NCBI RefSeq assembly: GCF_002873335.1
Contig: NZ_MCUW01000012.1
Span: 186,001 to 250,000, forward strand
Length of the DNA: 64,000 nucleotides
Reading direction: 5' to 3'
From: Vibrio sp. 10N.286.49.B1
Lineage (GTDB): Bacteria > Pseudomonadota > Gammaproteobacteria > Enterobacterales > Vibrionaceae
The notes beneath the pieces were generated by a model. The model worked only from the letters and a program-made list of their open reading frames with translations. It had not been told where the DNA came from and ran no database searches. The position numbers and the translations under genes are program-made. Each line of letters opens with the position of its first letter. Positions within the stretch are counted from its first letter, which is position 1. Of this stretch, positions 44,601 to 52,914 are shown piece after piece.

Positions 44601-44636
44601 AAAAGATATAAAAGATATAAAAGATATAAAAGATAT
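44601..44636. repeat. Tandem nonamer repeat, four copies
   Basis: AAAAGATAT is repeated four times without mismatch. It lies between the symporter stop codon (beginning at 44636) and the sulfatase start. Copy-number change here could alter coupling of the two genes. Confidence 0.95.
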
Positions 44637-46393
44637 TAACTATCGTGAGCAACTTTGTTTTTTTGCTGGGTGACGAAATATTTCCACCCTTTCGTGCCTA
44701 AGAAACACGCTAATGCAAATACCGCAAGAACTGAGATGACTTTGAACGCACTTCCTGATTCACTTAGAAGACCAATATTTGAGAACGTCGTATATAAAAT
44801 AGCAAGTAATGCAATGACACCCCAACTCGCGTGCTTTGCATATTTCCAATCTTGGACTTCTACTTGTTCGGTATAAGTTTGCTCGTACGGTTTATCCATT
44901 GGTTTTAAAAAGCGTACTACCATCATAATAGCCACCATCCAACAAAAATTCAGACCTACAATATGCAGCCAATGCGGATGTGCAAAACCTAAATCATCTT
45001 TAAGTACAAAGTGTACAATATAGAAGCTTGCCATGCCGATAGGTAGCGCAATATAAGCAGCAAGAGCTGGTGTTCGCTTAGAGATAATACCCACTAAAAC
45101 AACCGTTAAGATAGGCACATTAATCACAGCCATGATGGTTCTCATTAGAGTATATAGACCGTCAGCTTGTGCAATAAATGGGGCAATACACACGCAAATC
45201 CCAATGGTCACTGAGCCAAATATTTTACCGACACGAACGGTTTGTCGGTCTGATGCACCTGGATTAATGATGCCACGATAAATGTCTAAACTCACCAAGG
45301 TCGACATACTGTTGACACCGCTGTTGAACGAACTCATGACGGCACCAAATAACACAGCGCCAAATAACCCCGTCATCCAAGAAGGAAGGACTTCGCGAAC
45401 TAACAACGGATAGGCCATATCTTTTGCGAATATTTCCGTACCCTCTCTAAAAGGAATCATAATCATACCGCGTTGTTGCATGTGCCACGCGATAATGCCT
45501 GGTAACACGAGCATCGCAACACCGATCACTTTCATTGCAGCGGCCGCTAATACCCCTTTTTGTCCTTCCGCTAACGATTTAGCACCGAGAGCACGTTGAA
45601 CGATGGCTTGGTTTGTACACCAATAAAATAGGTTGATTAGTAAGATACCAGAGAAAAGTGTATGCCATGGTACTGCAGCACTTTCACCGGAACCTGCCGC
45701 GGCCATACGCTCTGGCGCTTCGGTAATCAAAATATTAAAGCCTGTTGCCATGCTACCATCACCCAATTGACTCAAGGCTAGAATGGGAACTAACATGCCG
45801 GCAAACAACAGGCCGACACCATTGACAGTATCTGAAACTGCGACGGCTTTTAAACCACCAAATACGGCATAAATACCACCAACAACGCCTAATGTAATCA
45901 CCATAATCCAAGTCGCCGTCGTTTCCGTGACACCTAATAATTCAGCAACACCAAAAAGCTTGCCTAGTGTGATTGCACCAGCATAAAGAACAAACGGAAG
46001 AAAACCGATAACGATTGCATAAATGAAAATAAAAGAAGATACCGAACGCATGCGCTTCCCATATCTTGCCTCAAGAAACTGCGGGACCGTGGCTATGCCG
46101 CCTTTGAGAAAACGAGGTAAAAAGACCATCGCCAATATAATCATTGTTACTGCTGCGACCGTTTCCCAAGCCATCACACTCGCACCATTAGCAAATGCAT
46201 TCCCATTAAGACCCGTTAATTGCTCTGCCGAAATGTTCGTTAGAAAAAGTGAACCAGCCACAACAAACCAAGGTAGACTTCGGCCTGCAAGAAAATATCC
46301 AGTTGTTTGATTTAAGTTCTCCTCCCTTGTAGCTCGATACGATATATATCCTACCAAGAAGGTAAACAAAAAAAATGAACCCATTGCAATCAT
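44636..46393 (-). CDS. Sodium:solute symporter (SSS/SGLT family)
   Basis: The protein of about 585 residues has some 14 hydrophobic segments and the SGLT pattern: GYFLAGRSLPWFVVAGSLFL, TNISAEQLTGLNGNAFANG, and PQFLEARYGKRMRSVSSF. It imports a solute, probably a sugar or sulfated sugar, with sodium. I choose the ATG at 46393, seven bases after GGAGAG, over the ATG at 46408 that has no ribosome site. It heads the sulfatase operon, so its likely cargo is the sulfatase substrate. Confidence 0.85.
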   Translation of the reverse strand: MIAMGSFFLFTFLVGYISYRATREENLNQTTGYFLAGRSLPWFVVAGSLFLTNISAEQLTGLNGNAFANGASVMAWETVAAVTMIILAMVFLPRFLKGGIATVPQFLEARYGKRMRSVSSFIFIYAIVIGFLPFVLYAGAITLGKLFGVAELLGVTETTATWIMVITLGVVGGIYAVFGGLKAVAVSDTVNGVGLLFAGMLVPILALSQLGDGSMATGFNILITEAPERMAAAGSGESAAVPWHTLFSGILLINLFYWCTNQAIVQRALGAKSLAEGQKGVLAAAAMKVIGVAMLVLPGIIAWHMQQRGMIMIPFREGTEIFAKDMAYPLLVREVLPSWMTGLFGAVLFGAVMSSFNSGVNSMSTLVSLDIYRGIINPGASDRQTVRVGKIFGSVTIGICVCIAPFIAQADGLYTLMRTIMAVINVPILTVVLVGIISKRTPALAAYIALPIGMASFYIVHFVLKDDLGFAHPHWLHIVGLNFCWMVAIMMVVRFLKPMDKPYEQTYTEQVEVQDWKYAKHASWGVIALLAILYTTFSNIGLLSESGSAFKVISVLAVFALACFLGTKGWKYFVTQQKNKVAHDS

Positions 46394-46408
46394 AATTGCA
46401 CTCTCCAT

Positions 46409-47133
46409 GTAGGGTGTGAACTGTCTATTTTATAATGCCACACCGAGGTATTTTTGTGACGCAGCTTATAAGCCCATCACACTGTTCACAGTGACCAAAT
46501 GTCAGTCAACAAAACAAATATACAAACACAGAGAATAAACACGATGTAGTAATCGAACATATCCATGTAAAAAACGAATATATGTTTTTACTTTCCTATA
46601 TAAAGATAAAAAATGTGAAGACCGTCATTTCTCACTTTGATAAATAGAGAACATTAGTCGGAGGTATTTTCTGAAGTTAACATGACCTATTAGCGACTGC
46701 TCCCAACCAGTACCTGCTTTCAGCTAAAATACCACTGGAGAAGATAACCTAACGGCTATGAATAAACGCATGCGCAGATGTTTTAGGCACCAACTATTAC
46801 GGATCTATTATTCCGTTTGACGACGCATTGTTGATACAACTCTTTACGTGCCTGCATCGAAAAATCACAGAATCTATCACGTGTCCAATGACAATGGCAG
46901 GTTTACAGAATCCAAGAACACATAATCTCAATACCTTCTATACCCAGCCTGTATTACCATATCGAGGGGCAACCACCCCATCACGTCTTAGCTTGGCTTG
47001 GTATTCAATTGCTCAAACGCTAGCTTGCATTCTGGTCGACCAAAGCGGTTACCTGCAGCAGCTTAAGTCCAGAATTGAACTAGCGATATCAGCAGACACT
47101 GGATAATAAAGCTGAACTTCCAAAAATCAGGAT
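46409..47133. other. Intergenic stretch, no supported gene
   Basis: About 720 bases upstream of the symporter. A 92-codon plus-strand frame at 46828-47106 lacks a ribosome site and recognisable motifs. A preceding frame spells GTNYYGSIIPFDDALL, which may be a gene remnant. The symporter promoter should lie near 46430-46500, but no consensus stands out. Confidence 0.4.
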
Positions 47134-47184
47134 TATACCTTTGAATCAATTATACCTTTGAATCAATTATACCTTTAAATCAAT
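47134..47184. repeat. Tandem 17-mer repeat, three copies
   Basis: TATACCTTTGAATCAAT occurs three times head to tail (47134, 47151, 47168); the third copy has A for G at its tenth base. It ends 33 bases before the allantoinase stop codon. Confidence 0.95.
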
Positions 47185-47217
47185 TCAGCAAATGCATATC
47201 CAATATAAGGGCAAGGA

Positions 47218-48162
47218 CTACTCACGATTAAAAGCCTTTGGGGAATGGTGTTCAATCCAGTGATCAGCGATCTGCTGACGACTTGCAACCCAAACATCCT
47301 CATGCTGTTGAACGTAATCAAGAAAACGCTTCAATGCTATCATTCTTGCGGGTTTGCCAGTAATTCGACAATGTAGACCAATAGACATCATTTTAGGTTT
47401 ATGTATTCCCTCAGCATAGAGACAATCGAAGTTGTCCTTCAAGTACTGATAGAACTCGTCACTATGACTAAACCCATAAGGTGATGAGTACTTCATATCA
47501 TTGCAGTCAAGAGTATAAGGGATAACTAAGTGAGCCTGGGATTGGTTCGATTGATTAGACGAATCGGTTTTACTCTGCACCCAAAAAGGTAAATCGTCAC
47601 CATAATAATCACTGTCGTAAGCCAAACTAGGATGCTCCACGACTAAACTGCGCGTATTCGGTGAATCCCTTCCTGTGTACCAACCACTGATCTTTTTATC
47701 AAGCAATTGCTCCATCACTTCAATCGCTTCATGCATTTGCTGGCGTTCTTGTTCAATCGGCATATCTTGGTAGTGAATCCACTTTAATCCATGACAAACG
47801 ACATCATGGTTCGATTTTTTGATTGTCTCAACCAGCGGAGGATTACGCTGGAGTGCGGTTGTAACAGCAAACAATGTTAGCGGTAAATTACGCGCTTCGA
47901 ACTCATTCAAAATACGCCATACACCAACACGAGAACCATACTCATATAACGACTCAATACTCATATGTCGATCTTGATAAGCTTGTGCTCCGGCAATTTC
48001 AGACAAAAAAACCTCTGAGTGCTCATCGCCATGTAAAACACAATTTTCTCCGCCTTCTTCGAAATTAAGCACAAATTGAACGGCTATCCTTGCCTTATTC
48101 GGCCAATTTGCATCAGGTATATTGTCGGCACCATAACCAATGTAATTTCTATCTTGCTGCAT
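47218..48162 (-). CDS. puuE: PuuE-type allantoinase (polysaccharide deacetylase fold)
   Basis: The 314-residue protein matches PuuE allantoinases: YGADNIPDANWPNKARIAVQ, then FVLNFEEGGENCVLHGDEHS and EVFLSE, then SRVGVWRILNEFEARNLPL. It opens the hydantoin ring of allantoin to allantoate in the cytoplasm. AAGGAAG stands nine bases before the ATG at 48162; the longer frame to 48228 overlaps the racemase gene. Its product is the substrate of the allantoate amidohydrolase at 4.4 kb. A chitin or peptidoglycan deacetylase role is unlikely because the EEGGE segment is specific to PuuE proteins. Confidence 0.88.
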   Translation of the reverse strand: MQQDRNYIGYGADNIPDANWPNKARIAVQFVLNFEEGGENCVLHGDEHSEVFLSEIAGAQAYQDRHMSIESLYEYGSRVGVWRILNEFEARNLPLTLFAVTTALQRNPPLVETIKKSNHDVVCHGLKWIHYQDMPIEQERQQMHEAIEVMEQLLDKKISGWYTGRDSPNTRSLVVEHPSLAYDSDYYGDDLPFWVQSKTDSSNQSNQSQAHLVIPYTLDCNDMKYSSPYGFSHSDEFYQYLKDNFDCLYAEGIHKPKMMSIGLHCRITGKPARMIALKRFLDYVQQHEDVWVASRQQIADHWIEHHSPKAFNRE

Positions 48163-48187
48163 AACGGTACGCTTCCTTGTCGTGTAA

Positions 48188-48931
48188 TTAGTTTGCAATG
48201 ACTGCGGATAAATGTGCATAACGACCAATGTATTGTTTAGATACAGGTGTTTTGTATTGACCTTTTTTCGATGTACTAAGTCCTAGAGATACCAGTGACT
48301 CTGCAAGCTTCACAGCAGCAGTAACACCATCGATAACGGGAACTCTGAGTTGCTGGGATAACTCATTTACAAGGTCAGTCATACCTGCACAACCTAATAC
48401 GATCGCTTCGGCGCCGTCCAATTCAATGGATCTCAGGCATTCAGAAAGCAGTAAGTTATAACTAGTTTGGTCAATTTTTTCTAACGCTAACACTGGGATA
48501 TCAGTAGCCCGGACCCCGCTACAAGAGCGCTCATAACCATATTTATGTAAAAGGTGTTTCGCTAGAGGAATCGTTTGGGTCATTGTTGTAACAATACCAA
48601 ACTTGTGTGAAACCAAATTTGCCAGTTTAAATGAAGCATCAGCAACACCAATCACTGGTGCATTCGCGATTTCACGAGCAGCATCCAAACCGGGGTCTCC
48701 GAAACAGGCTATGATATGAGCATCAACCCCTTCTTTATCTCGAGCGATAATTTCATCGAGCATTGCTGCGGCTGCAATCGTTTCATCAAACGCATTCTCT
48801 ATGCTTAAAGGACCATGCTTCGGTGAAGACGCCACAATACTCACACTTGGACCGGCACATTGCCTGGCTGTTTCGGCTATTTTATCGGTCATCCCCTGAC
48901 AGGTATTTGGATTTATAATGTTAATCTTCAT
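48188..48931 (-). CDS. hpxA: Allantoin/hydantoin racemase (Asp/Glu racemase superfamily)
   Basis: The 247-residue enzyme has two catalytic cysteines: Cys76 in IIACFGDPGLDAAREIANAP and Cys181 in IVLGCAGMTDLV. This is the pattern of HpxA allantoin racemase and HyuE hydantoin racemase. It interconverts the enantiomers so that a stereospecific allantoinase can use both. The 247-residue length equals the Klebsiella allantoin racemase as I recall it. It is 25 bases from the PuuE start and 26 from the GntR gene, so the three form one operon. Confidence 0.85.
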   Translation of the reverse strand: MKINIINPNTCQGMTDKIAETARQCAGPSVSIVASSPKHGPLSIENAFDETIAAAAMLDEIIARDKEGVDAHIIACFGDPGLDAAREIANAPVIGVADASFKLANLVSHKFGIVTTMTQTIPLAKHLLHKYGYERSCSGVRATDIPVLALEKIDQTSYNLLLSECLRSIELDGAEAIVLGCAGMTDLVNELSQQLRVPVIDGVTAAVKLAESLVSLGLSTSKKGQYKTPVSKQYIGRYAHLSAVIAN

Positions 48932-48957
48932 GTTTCATCCTTGCTAGTAAACTGATT

Positions 48958-49635
48958 TTACGTGTCTTCGTATTGGTTAAATAGCTGTGTAAAATCGATT
49001 GGTGTCATGTCTGTATCTGTTAAGTGGATCGTCGATTGTATCTCTACCAAATGCTCACGCATCCAAAGAACGGCTTGCTCTGTTTCTTTGTTATCGAGTA
49101 ATTCAAGTAATTCAAGATGGTCTCCACCTTCACAGTGCACACTCTTTTTATTGCCGTAGACCGCAATAATAAGTGAGCTGTGATAACAAAGGCGCTCAAC
49201 AAATTCCGCCAAGATACTGTTCCCTGATAACTTCGCTAACTCGTAATGAAACTTGGCCGTTAAATGAATGGCTTCAGCCAAGTCACCACAAAGGTTAGCT
49301 TGCTCCTCGAGCTCAACCATTTTGACAAAACGCTGCGAGTGCTGAACGGTCCAACTAGCAGCAATATCAGGGATTAGCAATGGCTCTATCATGATACGGC
49401 TATTTAGCACTTCTTTTGCTTGTTGGGGGCTTGGACGATTAACATGTGCCCCTTTATTCGGTTGAATCACTACCAGTTTTTCAATCGCTAACCTTTGCAG
49501 CACCTTACGAATGCCCGTACGGCTAATGTTAAATGCTTCCGCCAGCTTATCTTCCGGTAATTTGGCACCTGGAGGCAATTCATGTTCAACGATTGCCTTT
49601 AATATCTGTTTATATACTTTGTCGTCACTTAACAC
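48958..49635 (-). CDS. GntR (FCD) regulator of the allantoin genes
   Basis: The 225-residue protein has a winged helix (about residues 1-70, with LAEAFNISRTGIRKVLQRLA) and an FCD effector domain (about 85-205), with the conserved Asp/His metal-type pattern around FHYELAKLSGN and GGDHLELLE. I choose GTG at 49635, eight bases after GTGAGG; the frame runs on to 49683 without a ribosome site. It is divergent from the NCS1 permease. Both start regions hold the same TGTATACA palindrome, so this protein probably represses both directions and is relieved by a ureide. Confidence 0.83.
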   Translation of the reverse strand: MLSDDKVYKQILKAIVEHELPPGAKLPEDKLAEAFNISRTGIRKVLQRLAIEKLVVIQPNKGAHVNRPSPQQAKEVLNSRIMIEPLLIPDIAASWTVQHSQRFVKMVELEEQANLCGDLAEAIHLTAKFHYELAKLSGNSILAEFVERLCYHSSLIIAVYGNKKSVHCEGGDHLELLELLDNKETEQAVLWMREHLVEIQSTIHLTDTDMTPIDFTQLFNQYEDT

Positions 49636-49651
49636 TTTAAAAACCTCACGA

Positions 49652-49659
49652 TGTATACA
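49652..49659. promoter_or_regulatory. GntR operator over the GntR-racemase-allantoinase start
   Basis: TGTATACA is a perfect palindrome matching FCD-GntR operators of the TTGTATACAA type. The predicted RpoN transcript start (near 49656) falls within it, so bound regulator would block transcription. Confidence 0.72.
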
Positions 49660-49665
49660 ATAACC

Positions 49666-49683
49666 AAGCAAGTTGCATACCAC
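49666..49683 (-). promoter_or_regulatory. RpoN promoter of the GntR-racemase-allantoinase operon
   Basis: On the minus strand GTGGTATGCAACTTGCTT has GG at 49681-49680 and GC at 49669-49668, exactly ten bases apart, with TTGCT at -12. This is a good -24/-12 element. The predicted start lies near 49656, about 20 bases before the GTG start codon. Confidence 0.68.
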
Positions 49684-49850
49684 ATTGAATTATTAATATT
49701 TACGCCTAAACAAGCTATTTCCGAGTTTAAATAGCAAAAACCCGAACGTAAACGCACTAAAATAGAACATAAAGCCTCAACTCAGTGCATTATTATAATC
49801 GAAATATCCTTTTTTCATACTTAAAACCCGTAAAAATCGACATTTCAACA

Positions 49851-49867
49851 TTGGCATGCAAATTGTA
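49851..49867 (+). promoter_or_regulatory. RpoN-like promoter of the NCS1 permease gene
   Basis: TTGGCATGCAAATTGTA has GG at 49853-49854 and GT (for GC) at 49865-49866 with ten bases between. The -24 side is excellent; the -12 side has one mismatch. The start would fall near 49878, inside the operator palindrome at 49876-49887. Confidence 0.58.
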
Positions 49868-49875
49868 TTAGCAAC

Positions 49876-49887
49876 ATTGTATACAAT
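49876..49887. promoter_or_regulatory. GntR operator before the NCS1 permease gene
   Basis: ATTGTATACAAT is a perfect 12-base palindrome with the same TGTATACA core as at 49652-49659. It lies 18 bases before the permease ATG at 49906. Confidence 0.78.
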
Positions 49888-49905
49888 TAATAAAAGGTGA
49901 TGACT

Positions 49906-51345
49906 ATGAGTAAAGGATTACCCGTCAGTAAACGACTGAGCAATGAAGATTTGGCCCCAGATAAAGAGCAAAGCTGGGGGTGGTACAGTATTTTTGCGTT
50001 TTGGATGTCTGACGTACACAGTGTGGGTGGCTATGTATTTGCAGCAAGTTTATTCGCTCTTGGCTTAAACGGAATTCAAGTGTTTATTTCACTGCTAATC
50101 GGTATATCTATCGTATTAGTATTCGCAAACTTAATGGGCAAACCAGGTCAAAAAGCTGGTATTCCGTTCCCTGTTGTAGCAAGAATGTCATTTGGCGTCT
50201 TTGGTGCTAATATTCCCGCCGTGATCAGGGGTCTGATTGCAGTAGTTTGGTACGGGATACAAACCTATCTAGCATCAAGTTCATTTATCATATTGCTTCT
50301 TTATTTCTTCCCAGACACTGCAAGCCTTGCAGAATCTGAATTCCTTGGATTATCCCATTTAGGTTGGATTGGGTTTACCTCTATGTGGGTGCTTCAAGGT
50401 ATTGTCTTTATGTTTGGTATGGATATGATTCGAAAGGTTATCGACTGGTCAGGACCGGCTATTTATATCGCGATGTTTGCTCTATGCGGTTATATGATTT
50501 ATTTAGCAGGTTGGGACAATATCCAATTTAATCTCAGCTCTAAAAAGTTAGAGGGCTGGAACGTGTTTAGCACCATGGTTGTCGCTACCTCTCTTGTCGC
50601 GGGTTACTTTGCAGGACCAACACTTAATTTCAGCGATTTCTCACGATACTGCAAAAGTTATAAGGATTTGAAGTCTGGAAACTTTTGGGGATTACCCGTT
50701 AACTTCATTCTCTTCTCCATATTCAGTGTGATCATTGTGTCAGCCTCACTTCCTGTCTTCGGTGAAATGATTACTGATCCAGTGGAAACCGTCAAAAAAC
50801 TTGACTCAGGAATCATTACAGTACTGGGTGCACTAACCTTTATTTTGGCAACGGTCGGAATAAATATTGTCGCGAATTTTGTCGCACCTGCATTCGACTT
50901 CTCTAATATTTCACCACAAAGAATCAGCTTTAAAGCCGGTGGATTTATTGCGGCATTTGGTTCTGTACTACTTATGCCTTGGAATCTATTTAACAACCCA
51001 GAAGTCATCCATTACACGGTTGATGTGCTAGCCGCCATGATTGGGCCACTGTACGGCATCGTTATTATTGATTACTACTTATTGAAAAAAGGAAAAATCG
51101 ATGTCGAATCTTTATATACTGAATCTAAAGAAGGTGCATACTGGTATAAAAATGGTGTCAATATGATGAGTGTATATGCGCTTATTATCTCTAGTACTAT
51201 TGCAATTTTTGCCACCTTTATTTTCACAGCGCTAGCAAATTTTGCTCTATTTATCGGTGGGGTTTCAGCAGCAATCGCATACTATTTCCTTATGCAGCCA
51301 AAACGTGCGGTAGTCCCTACCGTACAAGCGGAAGCTCAAAGCTAA
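49906..51345 (+). CDS. NCS1-family permease, likely allantoin/hydantoin importer
   Basis: The 479-residue protein has 12 membrane helices and NCS1 motifs: LSNEDLAPDKEQSWGWYSIF, then FWMSDVHSVGGYVFAASLFA, GIPFPVVARMSFGVFGANIP, and ADRP-type ending residues replaced by the PucI-like FSNISPQRISFKAGGF. This family (PucI, AllP, Mhp1) takes up allantoin, hydantoins or nucleobases with protons or sodium. The ATG at 49906 lies eight bases after AAAGG; upstream GTG and ATG codons are in frame but too near the ribosome site. Divergent allantoin genes make allantoin the best guess. Confidence 0.85.
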   Translation: MSKGLPVSKRLSNEDLAPDKEQSWGWYSIFAFWMSDVHSVGGYVFAASLFALGLNGIQVFISLLIGISIVLVFANLMGKPGQKAGIPFPVVARMSFGVFGANIPAVIRGLIAVVWYGIQTYLASSSFIILLLYFFPDTASLAESEFLGLSHLGWIGFTSMWVLQGIVFMFGMDMIRKVIDWSGPAIYIAMFALCGYMIYLAGWDNIQFNLSSKKLEGWNVFSTMVVATSLVAGYFAGPTLNFSDFSRYCKSYKDLKSGNFWGLPVNFILFSIFSVIIVSASLPVFGEMITDPVETVKKLDSGIITVLGALTFILATVGINIVANFVAPAFDFSNISPQRISFKAGGFIAAFGSVLLMPWNLFNNPEVIHYTVDVLAAMIGPLYGIVIIDYYLLKKGKIDVESLYTESKEGAYWYKNGVNMMSVYALIISSTIAIFATFIFTALANFALFIGGVSAAIAYYFLMQPKRAVVPTVQAEAQS

Positions 51346-51358
51346 AATATAATAAACC

Positions 51359-51390
51359 AAACGACATTTCATGATGAGGTGTCGTTTTTT
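51359..51390 (+). terminator. Rho-independent terminator of the NCS1 permease gene
   Basis: AAACGACA at 51359-51366 pairs with TGTCGTTT at 51380-51387, and T residues run to 51390. It begins 13 bases after the permease stop codon. Confidence 0.85.
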
Positions 51391-51543
51391 AGAAAAGCCC
51401 TATCACTGGTAAGGCCTGAATATTCTAGACACTCTTCAGGCCATCAGTACTGGGCCCATTTTGAATCATCTGAACTTAAACAAAAGGCAGGGGGACCACT
51501 TCAGCCACCAAATGATAAAAGCTTCTTCCCTTTTATGTGGGAG

Positions 51544-51633
51544 CTATTGTCTAAAGGTTCGGTAGTAATCAGCATCGAGAATTTCTTGTAACGCTTTATA
51601 ATGCGGTGCAGTAAAAGTGGTTTGTATGTTCAT
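51544..51633 (-). pseudogene. Stub of a second hpxW-like gene
   Basis: From the ATG at 51631-51633 the minus strand reads MNIQTTFTAPHYKALQEILD before a TAG at 51544-51546. This matches the start of the intact hpxW at 6911-8491 (FQTAFTAPHAKAAQAGQAIL) with a short deletion. The rest of the gene cannot be followed. It directly follows an amidase remnant, reproducing the amidase-hpxW order seen at 8.5 kb. Confidence 0.65.
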
Positions 51634-52215
51634 CTGGGATAGCAAGTTTTGGCGCTCCACCTGGTGTAGTAGTTAGTACCCACAAAACATGGCCAATCCT
51701 TAATACTTTAGAGATCCAATCAATAAACCTCGTCTGCTCACGCTTGGCAATTGCTTATTAGTTATTGCTTACGAGTGATACTTCTTGCCCAGTAGAGCGA
51801 TACCAAAATGCAAGGGGTTAAACTATGCTGAGACTTGTTCTAACTCGACTCCCACATTACTCTGCGCCATTAGCTTATTTAAACGCTGATAGCGAAATAG
51901 AGCTACGATCGTTAATCTGTTTAGGAGAATTTACTGACTCTAAAAGACCTTGATTGATCTCAAGCCAACAACCGGCAGTAACTAGCAGGGACACGAACTG
52001 CGTCGCCAGTGTCACTTACAAGTGCAAAATCAGCGTCACCGTTTGCGACCGATGCCGCACCGCCACTTGATGGATATCCTGGCAGGCAAACTGGTGCAAT
52101 TGGATTATCTGCACCAATGACATAACCTTCCACGTCAAATAAGTCTTTAAAGAATTCTAATTAGAGAGAAGTCCGTTTCCATAGGCGGGAATATGTTCAA
52201 ATCCTTGGGGGCAAT
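51596..52215 (-). pseudogene. Remnant of a second amidase gene
   Basis: Near 52200 one frame reads GFEHIPAYGNGLLSN. After a frameshift the next reads LEFFKDLFDVEGYVIGADNP, then ASVANGDADFALVSDTG and AVRVPASYC. These match the intact amidase at 8.5 kb (FVFKDLFDVEGFVTGAGNP, ADFSIGTDTGGSVRVPASYC), with about 50 residues deleted between. Downstream, HVLWVLTTTPGGAPKLAIP corresponds to its AIWVLPTTPSSPPKLDI. The region is scrambled and cannot be active. Confidence 0.75.
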
Positions 52216-52225
52216 AGATTTACCG

Positions 52226-52903
52226 TTATAAATCACCGAGCAAGCGCTGTTTAATCGACGTCAGGTGTTGTCCCATTAATTGTGTTGCAAGAAATTCGTC
52301 TCTGTTCATAAGTGCATTAAAAATGTCAATGTGTTCTTGCCACCCCGGCAAACTAGAATAAGTAGTGCGGGGTTCTTCATACAAATTACAAATGATACGC
52401 ATCCGTTCTATCGTTTCTTTCATCAATTGATTACCACAATTGTCGGAAATTAATGCATGAACTAAGCTATCTAAAGACCAGTGCTTTTGTGTGTCATTGT
52501 CTAAAGCACTGCTAGCCTCAATAAACTGCGTAACGACTATAAATGCGTCTCGAGGGATCCGTTTGATACATAACTTTGTGGCTTCAACTTCTAATATCAA
52601 ACGCATACTTAGTGCTTGAATATACTCCTCAAGATTCACCACTTTAACACATGCCATTCGTTCACTAACTCGAGACACCAACCCTTGCCCTTCAAGCTTT
52701 TCGATTGCTTGCCTAAGCGGAGTGCGTGAGATACCAAAAAGTGCTTCAAGCTCTCGCTCTACTAGCGGAGTACCACTCTTTAATTGGTGACTAAGAATCA
52801 GCTCATGGAGCAACTCATAAGCGCATTCACGTAGTTTCATACCCTCCGCTGTAAATGCGTGTACTCTGCTTATACATAAGTCCGAATCTAAATCGATAGC
52901 CAT
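52226..52903 (-). CDS. GntR (FCD) regulator of the TRAP/dihydropyrimidinase operon
   Basis: The 225-residue protein has a winged helix (about residues 20-85, with LEALFGISRTPLRQAIEKLE) and an FCD domain after it. It is the last gene of the minus-strand operon, 11 bases after the fused flavoenzyme, and would be autoregulated. Its likely target is the near-perfect 24-base palindrome before the TRAP binding-protein gene at 62016-62039. AAGGA precedes the ATG at 52903. The effector is probably the TRAP substrate or a breakdown product. Confidence 0.85.
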   Translation of the reverse strand: MAIDLDSDLCISRVHAFTAEGMKLRECAYELLHELILSHQLKSGTPLVERELEALFGISRTPLRQAIEKLEGQGLVSRVSERMACVKVVNLEEYIQALSMRLILEVEATKLCIKRIPRDAFIVVTQFIEASSALDNDTQKHWSLDSLVHALISDNCGNQLMKETIERMRIICNLYEEPRTTYSSLPGWQEHIDIFNALMNRDEFLATQLMGQHLTSIKQRLLGDL

Positions 52904-52914
52904 ATACTCATTCC

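Noticed and set aside
46828..47106. 92-codon plus-strand frame upstream of the symporter
   Set aside because: No ribosome site, no motif and uneven composition; it may be chance or old debris.
47218..48162. Chitin or peptidoglycan deacetylase for the polysaccharide-deacetylase-fold protein
   Set aside because: No signal peptide, PuuE-specific EEGGE and FLSE segments, and a racemase and NCS1 permease next door favour allantoinase.
51379..51591. 70-codon plus-strand frame after the NCS1 permease
   Set aside because: It starts inside the terminator hairpin and overlaps the hpxW-like remnant on the other strand.
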